DNA from: R-RK-3 sp963834945
GTDB taxonomy: Bacteria; Pseudomonadota; Alphaproteobacteria; Rhizobiales; Rhodomicrobiaceae
DNA: 64,000 bases
Direction: 5' to 3'
Assembly: GCA_963834945.1 (NCBI GenBank)
Contig: CAWIDT010000004.1
Location: forward strand, 248,001-312,000
This document shows, one piece after another, positions 45,930 to 56,547 of this stretch; within the stretch, counting starts at the first letter, position 1, and each line of letters starts with the position of its first letter. The notes beneath the pieces were generated by a model, which did no database searches, was not told the origin of the DNA, and worked only from the letters and a program-made list of their open reading frames with translations. Both the position numbers and the translations under genes were made by a program.

Positions 45930-47151
45930 ATGATGTCTACAGGGCAAAACCCGCCATCCCTCGGCGATCTCGGACGTTTGATCCAATCTCCTTTCGCTCG
46001 CCTCCGCAGCCTGCTGGACGGTATCGAACCCGGCCAATCGCCCATCGACATGACCATAGGCGAGCCGCGACATGGCTTGCCGGATGGTCTCGCCGGAGCG
46101 TTGCAGGCGGCATTCGCCGGCTACGGGAAATATCCGCCCGTGCAAGGGACGCCGGAGCTGCTCGGCGCGATCGCCGCCTGGATGGAACGGCGCTATCCCG
46201 CATTGCGCGGCGCCATCGCCCCGGCCCGGCACATCATGCCCCTCAACGGCACGCGCGAGGGCTTGTTTTCCGCCATTTTCCCGGCCATGGCGCGCAAATC
46301 CGGCGGCGCCCGGCCCGCCGTGCTGATGCCGAACCCGTTCTATCAGGCCTATCTGGCGGCAGCCGTGGCGGCGGGGGCCGAACCCGTATTTCTCGCGGCC
46401 GAGGCGGAAAACGGCTTCCTTCCTGATCTGGACGCCATTCCCGAGGACGTGCTTGCCCGCACGGCGGTCTTCTACCTCGCCTCTCCCGCCAATCCGCAAG
46501 GCGCCGTCGCCGACGCCGCCTATCTGGAAAAGGCGATCGGCCTTGCCCGCAGCCATGATTTCCTGCTGTTTCTGGACGAATGCTATTCGGAGGTCTATAC
46601 CGCCGCACCTCCGCCCGGCGGCCTGGAAGCGGCGCTCCGGCTTAGCGGCGACTTCGCCAACGTGCTCGTCTTCAACTCCTTGTCGAAGCGGTCGAACGTG
46701 CCCGGCCTGCGCTCCGGTTTCGTCGCCGGTGACGAAAGTTTCATTGCCGCCTATTTCGGGTTCCGCAACGTCGCCGCACCGCAAATGCCGCTGCCGGTGC
46801 AGCACGCCTCCGCCCTGCTGTGGGGCGAGGAGACCCATGTTGAGCGCAGCCGCGCCCTCTATGTGGCCAAGCTCGCCGCGGCGCGCGATATGCTGGGAGG
46901 CAAGCTCGACTTCGCCGGATCCCGCCGGAGCCTTCTTCCTCTGGCCCAAAACGGACCAATTAGGCGGTGGAGAAGCGGCGGCGAAAACCTTTTGGAAAGA
47001 ATGCGGTGTCAAGGTGTTACCGGGTGCCTACCTGGCGCAGACAGATTTGACCGGCAACAATCCAGGAGCGGCCTATGTCCGGGTCGCGCTGGTGGATGAT
47101 CTGAACTTGACGCGGGAGGCATTGGGGCGACTGGCCAGTCTTTTGAGTTGA
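45930..47151 (+). CDS. DapC-like PLP-dependent aminotransferase, one frameshift
   Basis: About 407 residues. Fold type I: IGEPRHGLPD, YPPVQGTPELLGAIAAW, the Schiff-base Lys in NSLSKRSNVPGLRSGF, and after a frame change near 46920, AGAFFLWPK and the C-terminal domain. Closest in pattern to succinyldiaminopimelate transaminases of Hyphomicrobiales, which act in lysine/peptidoglycan synthesis; other aspartate-family transaminations are possible. It ends four bases before ftsK. Confidence 0.82.
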
Positions 47152-47155
47152 TCAC

Positions 47156-49965
47156 ATGTCAGGATACCGCATGGGCGGCACGTCGAGCCGCATCCTCCCT
47201 GGCGGGATGGAGAACGAAATACATCGGCTGCCGATGCGGATCGCTCGGAATTGCGCTGATCGCGATGGCGTTGATCGGCTGGATAAGCCTGCTCACCTGG
47301 TCGATCGGCGACCCCAGCGTCAACCGTTCGACCGGCGGCGCGCCGAGCAATCTTTTGGGCATAACGGGCGCATCGCTTGCCGACATGCTGCTGCAGTTTC
47401 TCGGCCTGGCTTCGATTGCGCTGTTTCTGCCGCCGGCGATCTGGGGCGTCACGCTGTTCAGCGGCGGCATGGTAACCTGGCCTCGCCGCCGGCTGGTGCT
47501 GCTGATCCTGTCGCTGATGCTGATCGCCAGCACCTTGAGCATTCTACCACGGCCGGAGGGCTGGCTTTTGACGCATGGAATGGGCGGCCTGATCGGCGAT
47601 TTCGGCCGGTCGTTTTTCATGGGCATCGGCCGTTTTCTCAATCAGCGGCTGGCCGGGGCCATCGGCGGCGCGGTATCGTGCTATCTCGGCGTCTGGGCCC
47701 TGATCGGGGCAAGCGGCATAAGCGGCGCGGATCTGGGCCTGCTCTGGCGCTGGACCTCGCAGCCGGCGCGGTGGCCCGAACCGCTGGCTCGGAGCGGGAC
47801 TTGCCTCTGCACTCTGGGGCGCGCGCCGCGTCGGCGAGCGCTTCGGACGCGGAACGCGCGGCGAGACGCGGCGGGCCTCGCGGCTTTTGGGAAGCGGAGG
47901 ATCCAGACCGCTTCGTGGCGCGCCCTCGCCCGGCAGCGGGTTCGTTCGATCCCCGTTTCGAGGGCTTCGATCAGGATGAGGATCTCGCCTATGTGGCGCC
48001 CAGGCCGCGCCGGCGCGAGCCGGTCATTCACGCGCCGCGCCAGCCCGCGCCGCCGCCCGCGCAGCGTATCGAGCCCTATTTCGACAGCTTGCGCGCCATC
48101 CCGCGGCAGCGGCCGAACTCACCCGCCGCAATGCAGGCACCCCATCAGCCGCAATATCGCGCCGCACAGCCGGTGCAGCTTCGGCACGCCCCGCAGGCCG
48201 ATTGGGATGAGGCGGGCTACGCCGAAGAGTACCAGGAGACGCCTCCGCTCGCCCATGCCGGTCCTCCGATCGGCCGCCATGCCGAACCCGCCTATGAGGA
48301 GCCGCATTACGAGGAAGACGAGGCCGCCTATGAGCCTGATCCGGCGCCGGCGCCGGTGTTTCGCGGACAGCGTCCGGCGCCGCGCCTCCAGCCGGTCGTC
48401 GCCCGCCCCCGTTCCGTCGTCGAACAACGCTCGCGGCCCGAACCTGTCGAAAACGGCATATTCACGCTGCCGCCGCTGAAGCTGCTTAGCCCGCCGCCGG
48501 CGCGGCACAATGATCCCGAACTCTCGGACGCGGCGCTTGGACGCCGGGCCGAACTGCTGCAAGGCGTGCTGGAGGATTTCCGCGTCAAGGGGCAGATCAC
48601 CGGCGTCCATCCCGGCCCGGTCATCACGCTTTATGAATTCGAGCCGGCGCGCGGCACCAAATCCTCGCGCGTCATCGGCCTTGCCGACGACATTGCCCGC
48701 TCGATGAGCGCGGTTTCGGCCCGTGTCGCCGTCATTCCCGGCCGCGACGCCATCGGCATCGAGCTGCCCAACCAGAACCGCGAGGTGGTCTATCTGCGCG
48801 AACTGCTCGAAGCGAAGGATTTCACCGCCGGCAAGGGCCGGCTGTCGCTGGCTCTGGGCAAGACCATCGGCGGCGATCCGGTGATCGTCGATCTGGCGCG
48901 CATGCCGCATCTGCTGATCGCCGGCACGACGGGCTCGGGCAAATCGGTGGCCATCAACACCATGATCCTGTCGCTGCTCTACCGCCTGCCGCCGGAGGAA
49001 TGCCGCTTCATCATGATCGACCCGAAGATGCTGGAGCTGTCGGTCTATGACGGCATTCCGCATCTTCTGACGCCGGTCGTCACCGATCCGCAAAAGGCGA
49101 TCATGGCGCTCAAATGGACGGTCAATGAGATGAACGCCCGCTATGAGCGCATGTGCAAGGTCGGGCGTGCGCAACATTCTAGGCTTCAACCAGAAGGTCG
49201 CGCGCTCACGGCGCACCGGCGAGCCTTTCGCGCGCACCGTACAGACCGGCTTCGACGAGGAGACGGGCAGCGCCATCTATGAGCGCGAGGACATCGACGA
49301 CAGCCCGATGCCCTACATCGTCGTCGTCATCGACGAGATGGCCGACCTGATGATGGTGGCGGGCAAGGAAATCGAATTCGCGGTGCAGCGCCTGTCGCAG
49401 ATGGCGCGCGCGGCGGGCATTCATCTGATCATGGCGACGCAGCGGCCCAGCGTCGATGTCATCACCGGCACGATCAAGGCCAATTTCCCCAGCCGCATCA
49501 GCTTCCAGGTCACCTCGAAGATCGACAGCCGCACCATTCTGGGCGAAATGGGCGCCGAGCAGCTTCTTGGCGCGGGCGACATGCTTACCATGGCGGCGCG
49601 GCGGGCGGATCATGCGCGCGCACGGGCCGTTCGTATCCGACGACGAGGTGGAAAGCGTCGTCAACATGCTGCGCGCCCAGGGCGAGCCCGATTACATGGA
49701 AGGCCTGCTCGACGACGATTATGGCGGCGAGGACGGACGCGGCGACGACACGGCCGCGCGAGGCGCCAGCGGCGACGATGTCTACGACCAGGCTGTGGCC
49801 GTGGTCATGCGCGACCGGCGCGCGACGACCAGCTATTTGCAACGCCGCCTCGGGATCGGCTATAACCGGGCTGCGTCGCTGATCGAGCGCATGGAGGCGG
49901 ACGGCATCGTCAGTGCGCCCAATCGCACCGGAAAAAGAGAAGTCCTGCCGGGCGACGGCAGCTAA
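47156..49965 (+). CDS. ftsK: DNA translocase FtsK, four frameshifts
   Basis: About 935 residues when joined. Four membrane helices (about 30-190), a long Pro/Arg/Glu-rich linker with repeated Tyr-Glu patches (to about 440), then the RecA-like motor with Walker A AGTTGSGKSVAINT and Walker B YIVVVIDEMADLMM, and the C-terminal winged-helix gamma domain (LQRRLGIGYNRAASLIERME). FtsK pumps chromosome termini through the septum. Frames change near 47249, 47790, 49160 and 49600, all restoring conserved sequence. Start ATG 47156. Confidence 0.92.
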
Positions 49966-50056
49966 TTCCCATAATTTAGGCAGGGCTGTCTAGATTTCGC
50001 GCGATTTTAGCGCCAGAGTGGCCCGAATTTCCTTTCTGCTACGAAAGAGCAAAGCG

Positions 50057-50989
50057 ATGAACAGGGATGTACGTCCTATGAAAAAAGCAATCCGGCCGCG
50101 TGGCGGTTTATTCGGCGGCGCCCTCGCGGCTCTGGCGCTGACGGTCCTGAGCGCGCCCTATGCGCTGGCGCAGGACAATTCCGGCGGCGTATCGGTGATC
50201 AACAAAACGGTGCCATCCAATCCACCCGCCGCTGCACCGGCGCCACAGGCCGAGCCGCCGGCCGCCCCGCCGCCTCAGGCTGCGGAGCCCGCAGCCGCGC
50301 CCGCCGAGCCCGAAGCGAAGCCTTCCGTCCAGGCCGCCGCTCCCGTGCCAAACGCCGTCGGCGCTGGCGGCGCAGGATGGGATGCCCAGTTCGGCGTCGC
50401 TCCGCCGCAAACCAGCCAGTTCACCGGTGCGCCCGAGCAGGTCGAGATCATCAATAAGATCAACGCCTATTTCAACAATCTAAAGAATCTTCGAAGGCGA
50501 GTTCCTGCAGACCGACGCCGACGACAAGCATAAAAAGGGCAAGTTCTACATCGAGCGGCCGGGCAAGGTCCGCTTCGACTATTCCTTGCCGAGCCGCCAG
50601 AAAATCATCTCCAACGGCAAATATCTGGCCATCGAAGACCACGATCTGAACACCACGGACCGTTATCCGCTGGAATCCACGCCTTTCCGGCTGCTGCTGA
50701 CCAAGGAGGTGGACCTGATGCGGGATGCTCAGATCCTGGCGCTGGATGCCGGCGACAAGGTCGTCGTCGTCACGCTTGCAGGACAAGGAAGCCAGCAATG
50801 GCGGACAGATCAGGCTGTTTTTCGACTGGCCGCAGGTGCAGCTCAAGGAGTGGATCATTTCCGATGCGCAGGGGCTGAACACCCGCATCCAGCTCGCGGA
50901 GTTGCTAACAAACAAGGACGCGGACCCCAAGCTGTTCACATTTTCGCCAGATCGTCGGCATGCCCAAGTTCCGTGGCGGTGGGAACTGA
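50057..50989 (+). CDS. lolA: LolA-family outer-membrane lipoprotein carrier, three frameshifts
   Basis: About 309 residues. Signal peptide to ALAQD, a Pro/Ala-rich linker (50-125), then the LolA fold: INKINAYFNNLKNL, then GEFLQTDADDKHKKGKFYIERPGKVRFDY (as GKFYIERPGKVRFDY), KYLAIEDHDLNT, DWPQVQLKEWIISDAQG and the family-typical end FRGGGN. It shuttles lipoproteins across the periplasm. Frames change near 50495, 50790 and 50945. Located between ftsK and xthA, as usual in the order. Confidence 0.87.
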
Positions 50990-51130
50990 GTGATTCGCGT
51001 CTGAGCGTATGCGCGCAAGTGAATGAATTCATAATGCCAAAAATGCACGTCACTGCGACGTATTCGCAACTGTCAAGCGTTTGTTGGAATTTCTGTTAGC
51101 AAAATTAAAAACTGTGCTATATTCGCACAT
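50990..51130. promoter_or_regulatory. AT-rich promoter region of sRNA candidate
   Basis: Within this stretch TTAGCA (51096-51101), a 16-base spacer and TATATT (51118-51123) form a plausible sigma70 promoter directed toward the hairpin-rich segment that follows. Confidence 0.4.
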
Positions 51131-51274
51131 GTACTGTGACAGTGGCGAGGTCAGTCACCATCGGTAGTGCCCCCCGTCTAACCGAAGGCCTCGCTACAGC
51201 GCCGGCATCCCTCCCGGCGCACCCCGTGGTACACGCATAAGCGCCCAACCATCGCCGGGGTTGGGCGCTTTTTT
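51131..51274 (+). ncRNA. Candidate structured small RNA
   Basis: About 145 bases with no reading frame but dense secondary structure: outer stem GCGAGG/CCTCGC (51145-51150 with 51189-51194), inner stem TCGGT/ACCGA enclosing a GCCCCCC loop, a second hairpin CGCCGG/CCGGCG with loop CATCCCTC, and an intrinsic terminator. The C-rich single-stranded loops are of the anti-Shine-Dalgarno kind found in alphaproteobacterial regulatory RNAs. Its own promoter is predicted. No Rfam family was recognised by eye. Confidence 0.5.
51240..51274 (+). terminator. Strong intrinsic terminator
   Basis: Perfect 11-bp stem AGCGCCCAACC / GGTTGGGCGCT, eight-base loop, followed by six T. It ends the sRNA candidate. 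Confidence 0.9.
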
Positions 51275-51337
51275 CTTGCCCGCCCGCCATCTCCGGCTTC
51301 GCTTGACCTTTGCCGCCTTGCGCTCTAAGGCCGGTCC

Positions 51338-52147
51338 ATGAATTTCAGATTGGCGACGTGGAACATCAATTCGGTAAGGCTCCGCATCGGCCTGGTTGAG
51401 CGCTTCCTCACCCGCTTCCAGCCGGACGTGCTGTGTCTCCAGGAAATCAAATGCCTCGACGAGGTGTTTCCTTACGAGGCCGTGCGCGCGCTCGGCTATC
51501 CGCATATCCATGTGAAGGGCCAGGCGGGCTATCATGGCGTTGCCACCCTGTCCCGCTTTCCGCTACAGGCCAGGGGCACGGAAAATTTCTGCGGCAGCGG
51601 CGAGGCGCGCCACATTGCGGTGTCGCTGGATGGGCGGCCGCTCCTCATCCACAATATCTATGTTCCGGCGGGCGGCGATCTTCCCGATCCGGAGCTGAAC
51701 CCGAAATTCCGGCAGAAACTGGCCTATCTGCGCACGCTGGCGGAGTGGTTCGCCGATGGGGGCGCCGCGGACACCGCCAGCCAGCACGTCCTGGTGGGCG
51801 ATTTCAACGTTGCGCCGCTGGAGCACGATGTCTGGTCGCATAAGCAGCTGCTGAGGGTAGTCAGCCATACGCCGGTCGAGGTGGAGCATCTGGCAAGGCT
51901 GAAAGCGTCGGCGGGCTGGGTCGATGTGATGCGCAAATATGTGCCCGACGATCAGAAGCTCTACACCTGGTGGAGCTACCGTGCTCAGGACTGGCGCGCG
52001 TCCAACAGGGGCCGCAGGCTCGATCACATCTGGACCACGCCGGGCCTGGAAAACGCCATCCGCGGAATGATCGTCGTCGAGGACGCCCGAGGCTGGGAAC
52101 AGCCCTCCGACCATGTGCCGGTGATCGCGGACTTCGAATTCGCATAA
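51338..52147 (+). CDS. xthA: Exodeoxyribonuclease III
   Basis: 269 residues. LATWNINSVRLR, LCLQEIKC (metal-binding Glu), YHGVATLSR, VLVGDFNVAP (catalytic Asp-x-Asn), DYRAQDWRASNRGRRLDHIW region (WWSYRAQDW, RLDHIW) and SDHVPV (catalytic Asp-His) are the full set of AP-endonuclease/ExoIII motifs. It cuts abasic sites and removes 3' ends in base-excision repair. It follows ftsK-lolA as in related genomes. Confidence 0.96.
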   Translation: MNFRLATWNINSVRLRIGLVERFLTRFQPDVLCLQEIKCLDEVFPYEAVRALGYPHIHVKGQAGYHGVATLSRFPLQARGTENFCGSGEARHIAVSLDGRPLLIHNIYVPAGGDLPDPELNPKFRQKLAYLRTLAEWFADGGAADTASQHVLVGDFNVAPLEHDVWSHKQLLRVVSHTPVEVEHLARLKASAGWVDVMRKYVPDDQKLYTWWSYRAQDWRASNRGRRLDHIWTTPGLENAIRGMIVVEDARGWEQPSDHVPVIADFEFA

Positions 52148-52262
52148 CAGCTTGCCTGCCGCCCGCCTATCGTAGCCGTTGCCTGTGCCGCGCCGATGCT
52201 ATAGTCCCACTCGTCTGACCGATGGCGCGAGGGGCATGGGGCTGGTCGGGCACCCATAGGAG

Positions 52263-53024
52263 ATGACGCCTGTGATCGTGTTCGATGCTCTGAGCAAATC
52301 CTACGGCGCGTTCACCGCTGTGCGCGATCTGACCTTTTCCGTCGACCACGGCGAGGTGTTCGGATTTCTCGGCCCTAACGGCGCGGGAAAAACCACCACC
52401 ATCCGGATGCTTATGGGCATTCTCGTGCCGTCAAGCGGGCGCGTTACGGTCGGCGGGCTGGATTGCCAGAGCGATCGCACCGAGGTGAAGCGTCATGTCG
52501 GTTACCTTCCCGATTCGCCCGCCTTCTACGATTTTCTTCGCGGCCGGGAGGTCTTGGAATTCGTCGGCGAAATGCACGGCCAGTCCCGTTCGGCGGCGCG
52601 CGCCAATGCGGAAAAGCTGCTGCTGGAAATGGGACTCGACGACGCCTCCGAAGAGTACGCGGTCAACTATTCCATGGGCATGAAGAAGAAGCTGGGCCTC
52701 GCCTGCGCGCTGATTCACGACCCGGAGGTGCTTATCCTCGACGAGCCGACCAACGGCCTTGACCCGCGTGCCGCGCGTGAGGTGCAGGATCGCCTGCACC
52801 GCTGCGCCATGGAGGGCAAGACGATCTTCCTGTCGACGCATCTGCTCGACATGGCGCAGCGCCTTTGCACGAGGCTGGGCATCATTCATCAGGGCGCGCT
52901 GGTGGGGCTGGGCCCGCTCGAAGCGCTGCGGCAGGAGGTGGTGCCCGGAGGGTCGCTGGAAGAGGTGTTCTTCAAGCTGACGCAGGCGGCGGACCAGCCA
53001 GTCCCGCAGCCGGCCCTCGTCTGA
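52263..53024 (+). CDS. ABC transporter ATP-binding protein
   Basis: 253 residues. Walker A GPNGAGKTT, Q-loop in VGYLPDSPAFYD, signature YSMGMKKKLGLA (a variant of LSGGQ typical of NatA/CcmA-like exporters), Walker B LILDEPTNGLDP and switch His in FLSTHLLD are all intact. It pairs with the permease that follows 11 bases later. The exported substrate is unknown. Confidence 0.92.
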   Translation: MTPVIVFDALSKSYGAFTAVRDLTFSVDHGEVFGFLGPNGAGKTTTIRMLMGILVPSSGRVTVGGLDCQSDRTEVKRHVGYLPDSPAFYDFLRGREVLEFVGEMHGQSRSAARANAEKLLLEMGLDDASEEYAVNYSMGMKKKLGLACALIHDPEVLILDEPTNGLDPRAAREVQDRLHRCAMEGKTIFLSTHLLDMAQRLCTRLGIIHQGALVGLGPLEALRQEVVPGGSLEEVFFKLTQAADQPVPQPALV

Positions 53025-53035
53025 GGACCCATGCC

Positions 53036-55408
53036 ATGACGGGGAGCATGCCGATCGGTTTTGCGCAGGCGCTGTGGCTGCTCTTGCGCTTGCAGGTGAT
53101 CCGGTTCGGCAGGCAGATGATTGGCGGTTTCCGCTTTTTCAGGCCGAAGCCGGCGGCGCCGAAGCGGGCCGCGACGCGCGGCAAGCTGCGGCGAAACTGG
53201 CTGATCGGCGGCCTGGTGGCGCTCTCGACCTGCTTCGCCTTTGTCAATCTGGGCTATCAGACGCTCTCCAACATCGAGCAGTCGATGGGCTCGGTGCCGG
53301 TTTCCGTATCGCAGCCACGCCCCGCCAAGGCGACGAAGACCACGCGCCGCACGCCGCTGCCCGCCGCCGCGGGCTTCACGCAAGCCCTCAACGTCCTCAA
53401 GGGGACCATCCTCATCACCTGCCTGTTCCTTTTCGCGGCGATGCTGCTGGCGATCAGCAACGGCGAATTGACGCGCCCGGACTGGGATCTTGAGTGGCTC
53501 GCGACGCTGCCGCTGCCGCTCTCGACGCTGCTCAGCGCGCGCATTTTCGCCCGATCGATCTCCAGCCCGATGGGACTTTCGGCGCTTTTGCCTTTCCTGT
53601 CGGTCGTCGCATGGAAGTCCGGCTATGGCTACACCGCGCCTTTGATGGGGCTTGCCGCCACCATTCCGCTGCTCGTCATCGCCGCGACCGCGCAGACCAT
53701 TTGCGATACCGGCCTGCGCCTGCGGCTGGGGCCGTCGCAGCTGCGCAACTTCCAGGCGCTCGTCGCGATCGGCGCCGTTGCCGCGCTCTATCTGGCCATC
53801 TCTCCCGGAATGCCGTCCAAGAATGGCCTGGTGCTCGGCTGGGCCTATAACCTGCCGGCCTGGGCGTTCTGGACCCCGCCGGGCCTTGCAATCCAGGCGA
53901 TCACCAGCACCGCCCCGCTGTGGACGGCGCAGGCGTTCGGACTGCTGCTGGCGGAGGCGCTGCTGCTGGCCGCGCTCGGCGTGCTGCTGCTAAACTATCA
54001 GCTGCGGTCCGGCGTCGTCGCGGCGGGTGTGCGCGAGAGCGGACGCCGCGAAGCCGTGCGCAAGGCAAAGGGCGGGCCGGCGAGCCGGGTCCTGCTGACG
54101 CCGATCCAGGCGCGCGAGCTTCGGCTGCTGGGACGGGACCGCAATTTCCTGGTCCAGACGATGGTGATGCCGGTGGTTCTGGTCGGCGCGCAGATTTTCC
54201 TCAACGGAAGCGGAGCGGCTTTGTTCTCCGGCCTTAATCAACATCCGGAACACATCGCCGCGCTCGCCTTCGGCACCGCCGCATACGCGCTGATGTTCTC
54301 GGCGTTTCAAACGCTGAACGCGGAAGGCCAGGCGCTTTGGATACTCTATTGCGTTCCGCAAACCCTCGCCTCGGTGCTTCGCCAGAAAGCGGCATTGTGG
54401 GCGGTCGTCTGCCTCATCTACCCGCTTGCGATCTTCGGCGCGGCGATCGCTGTCTCCGGTGCGGTATCGCTGCAATTGCTGGGCGTTGCCGCGCTGGTGC
54501 TGCTGGGCATTCCCGTGTTTGCAACCATCGCCACGTCGCTGGGGGTTTTTGCCTGCGATCCGCTGTCGCAGAATGTGCAGCGCCGCGTGAAAGTCAGCTA
54601 TACCTATCTCTATCTGCTGCTCAGTTCGTTCTACATCTACTCCGTCTACGCGAACTCGTTCTGGCAGCGTCTGTCGCTCCTCATCCTCACCGCGCTGCTG
54701 GCTCTTGCCCTATGGCAGAAAGCCCGCGATCAGCTCCCGTTCCTGCTCGATCCGGCGGCCTCGCCGCCCGCGCGCGTCTCCGTCTCGGATGGGCTTATCG
54801 CCGCTCTGCTGTTCTTCGTCCTGCAAAGCGTGGTGATGATCTTCAGAAGCCTGGCCGTCGAGACGCTGACCGGCTTCGATCTGCTGATTGCCTTTTCGAT
54901 CGCCGGCGCCGCGACATTCGCCATCATGCGCCTGACCTTCTGGCGCCTGCATTCGGAAGGGGTGCCGCGGACATTCGGGCCGGGCACGCCGGCGGCGCTG
55001 CTATGGGGCGTGCTCGGCGGCCTCGCCGCAGCGGCTGTCGCTCTGCTCTATCTGAAGCTGCTCCCTCTGATGTCGCTGTTCCAGCAGGCCGGCGAGACGG
55101 CCGCATTGGGCCAGGAGGACAAGTTGCTTATCGCCATTCTGGCGATCTGCGCCGCGCCGATCTTCGAGGAGTTCATTTTCCGCGGTCTCATATTCGGCGG
55201 CCTGCGGCGGTCGATGGGACTTGCCGCCTCGGTTCTGGGAAGTGCGGCGATCTTTGCCATCGTGCACCCGCCGCCCTCCGTCATTCCAGTGTTCGGCCTG
55301 GGCATTGCCACCGCATTGATCTATTCCCGCACCAGGCTGCTCATCGGTCCGATGGCCGCGCACGCGGCGTACAACGCCATTGTCGTGGGCTACCAATTGC
55401 TGCCCTGA
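53036..55408 (+). CDS. ABC permease fused to CPBP intramembrane protease
   Basis: 790 residues. Residues about 1-620 form an ABC-2-type exporter permease with about 12 membrane helices, including a long N-terminal basic lead and the ILITCLFLFAAMLLA and NGELTRPDWDLEWLATLPLP segments. The last 200 residues are a CPBP (CAAX protease/Abi) domain with EEFIFRGLIFGGL (Glu-Glu-x3-Arg), FAIVHPPPS and HAAYNAIV (two metal-binding His). A transporter that trims its cargo, or uses the domain for immunity or self-protection, is inferred. ATG 53036 starts after the ATPase stop. Confidence 0.85.
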   Translation: MTGSMPIGFAQALWLLLRLQVIRFGRQMIGGFRFFRPKPAAPKRAATRGKLRRNWLIGGLVALSTCFAFVNLGYQTLSNIEQSMGSVPVSVSQPRPAKATKTTRRTPLPAAAGFTQALNVLKGTILITCLFLFAAMLLAISNGELTRPDWDLEWLATLPLPLSTLLSARIFARSISSPMGLSALLPFLSVVAWKSGYGYTAPLMGLAATIPLLVIAATAQTICDTGLRLRLGPSQLRNFQALVAIGAVAALYLAISPGMPSKNGLVLGWAYNLPAWAFWTPPGLAIQAITSTAPLWTAQAFGLLLAEALLLAALGVLLLNYQLRSGVVAAGVRESGRREAVRKAKGGPASRVLLTPIQARELRLLGRDRNFLVQTMVMPVVLVGAQIFLNGSGAALFSGLNQHPEHIAALAFGTAAYALMFSAFQTLNAEGQALWILYCVPQTLASVLRQKAALWAVVCLIYPLAIFGAAIAVSGAVSLQLLGVAALVLLGIPVFATIATSLGVFACDPLSQNVQRRVKVSYTYLYLLLSSFYIYSVYANSFWQRLSLLILTALLALALWQKARDQLPFLLDPAASPPARVSVSDGLIAALLFFVLQSVVMIFRSLAVETLTGFDLLIAFSIAGAATFAIMRLTFWRLHSEGVPRTFGPGTPAALLWGVLGGLAAAAVALLYLKLLPLMSLFQQAGETAALGQEDKLLIAILAICAAPIFEEFIFRGLIFGGLRRSMGLAASVLGSAAIFAIVHPPPSVIPVFGLGIATALIYSRTRLLIGPMAAHAAYNAIVVGYQLLP

Positions 55409-55521
55409 CACGCGCAGCCGGACGAGGATCGAGCGGCACGGCGCGCTATTGCCAATTCGGTGGCGTGATCACCATGTTCGGCGCTATGCACTGATCGATC
55501 ACACTCAACCCAGGATGTCCG

Positions 55522-56121
55522 ATGACCAAAGTTCTCGTCCTCTATTACTCCGCCTATGGCCACATCGAGACGATGGCCGAAGCCGTCGCGGAGGGCGCAC
55601 GCGGCGCCGGTGCGCAGGTCGATATCAAGCGAGTGCCGGAAACGGCGCCAATAGAGATCGCCAAGGCGTCCCATTTCAAGCTCGACCAGCCCGCGCCTGT
55701 CGCAACCGTCGACGATCTGGAGCATTACGACGCCATTATCATCGGGACCGGCACGCGCTACGGGCGCATGACGTCGCAAATGGCGGCGTTTCTCGATCAG
55801 ACCGGCGGCCTGTGGGCGCGCGGTGCGCTGAACGGCAAGGTCGGAGCGGCCTTCAGCTCGACGGCGACGCAGCATGGCGGCCAGGAAACCACGCTGTTCT
55901 CGATCATCACCAACATGCTGCATCTCGGCCTTATCGTGGTGGGGCTTCCCTATAGCTTCCAGGGCCAGATGAAGCTCGACGAGATCACCGGCGGCTCGCC
56001 CTATGGCGCGACGACCATCACCGGCGCCGACGGATCGCGCCAGCCGAGCGAGAACGAGCTTGCCGGCGCACGTTTCCAGGGCGACCTCGTCGCGCGCACC
56101 GCGGCCAAGCTGTTCGGATAG
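55522..56121 (+). CDS. wrbA: NAD(P)H:quinone oxidoreductase WrbA
   Basis: 199 residues, full length. Flavodoxin-like FMN loop LVLYYSAYGHIETMA, then GTGTRYGRMTSQMAAFLDQTGGLW (GTGTRYGRM) and the WrbA-specific GGQETTLFSI and GGSPYGATTITG. It reduces quinones by two electrons, preventing radical formation. It stands alone. Confidence 0.95.
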   Translation: MTKVLVLYYSAYGHIETMAEAVAEGARGAGAQVDIKRVPETAPIEIAKASHFKLDQPAPVATVDDLEHYDAIIIGTGTRYGRMTSQMAAFLDQTGGLWARGALNGKVGAAFSSTATQHGGQETTLFSIITNMLHLGLIVVGLPYSFQGQMKLDEITGGSPYGATTITGADGSRQPSENELAGARFQGDLVARTAAKLFG

Positions 56122-56258
56122 GCGGATCGCGTCCCAGGTGCGTCTGAAATCCGCAATCGCGACATTTGCGGATGGAGCCGAGGCTCGGAACCTATTGGAT
56201 CGATGCGGCGTTTTCGGCGCGGGCTCAATGCCCTGTTTTTAATCAGGAGGAATTGATC

Positions 56259-56459
56259 ATGCCGCAGGACAGCCACAAGAAAGCTGCCAGCCACCACGAC
56301 GATGCCGCCAAGGCCCACCGCACCGCCTCGGAGCATCACGCCAAAGACGACCATAAAATGGGGCACGAACACTCGACCAAGGCCCACGATGCGTCGACGA
56401 AGGCTCACGAGAGCTCGAAACAGGCGCATGGCAAGAGCCAGTCCAAAGGCTCGAAATAG
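56259..56459 (+). CDS. Small His/Lys-rich protein
   Basis: 66 residues with a strong ribosome site (AGGAGGAATTGATC). 13 His, many Lys, Ser and Ala, and no hydrophobic core: KKAASHHDDAAKAHRTASEHH and repeated STKAHDASTKAHESSKQAH (each under 20 per block). It should be disordered and could bind metal or nucleic acid. Similar Lys/His/Ala-rich stress peptides occur in related bacteria. No function assigned. Confidence 0.65.
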   Translation: MPQDSHKKAASHHDDAAKAHRTASEHHAKDDHKMGHEHSTKAHDASTKAHESSKQAHGKSQSKGSK

Positions 56460-56547
56460 CCCGAAGTAACTCTGCGTCCACGAGGCCAAGCCTTGATGAG
56501 CCGTCTCATCGAGACTTGGCCTTCGCAATCCGAGCCCAAGTCGCTCA

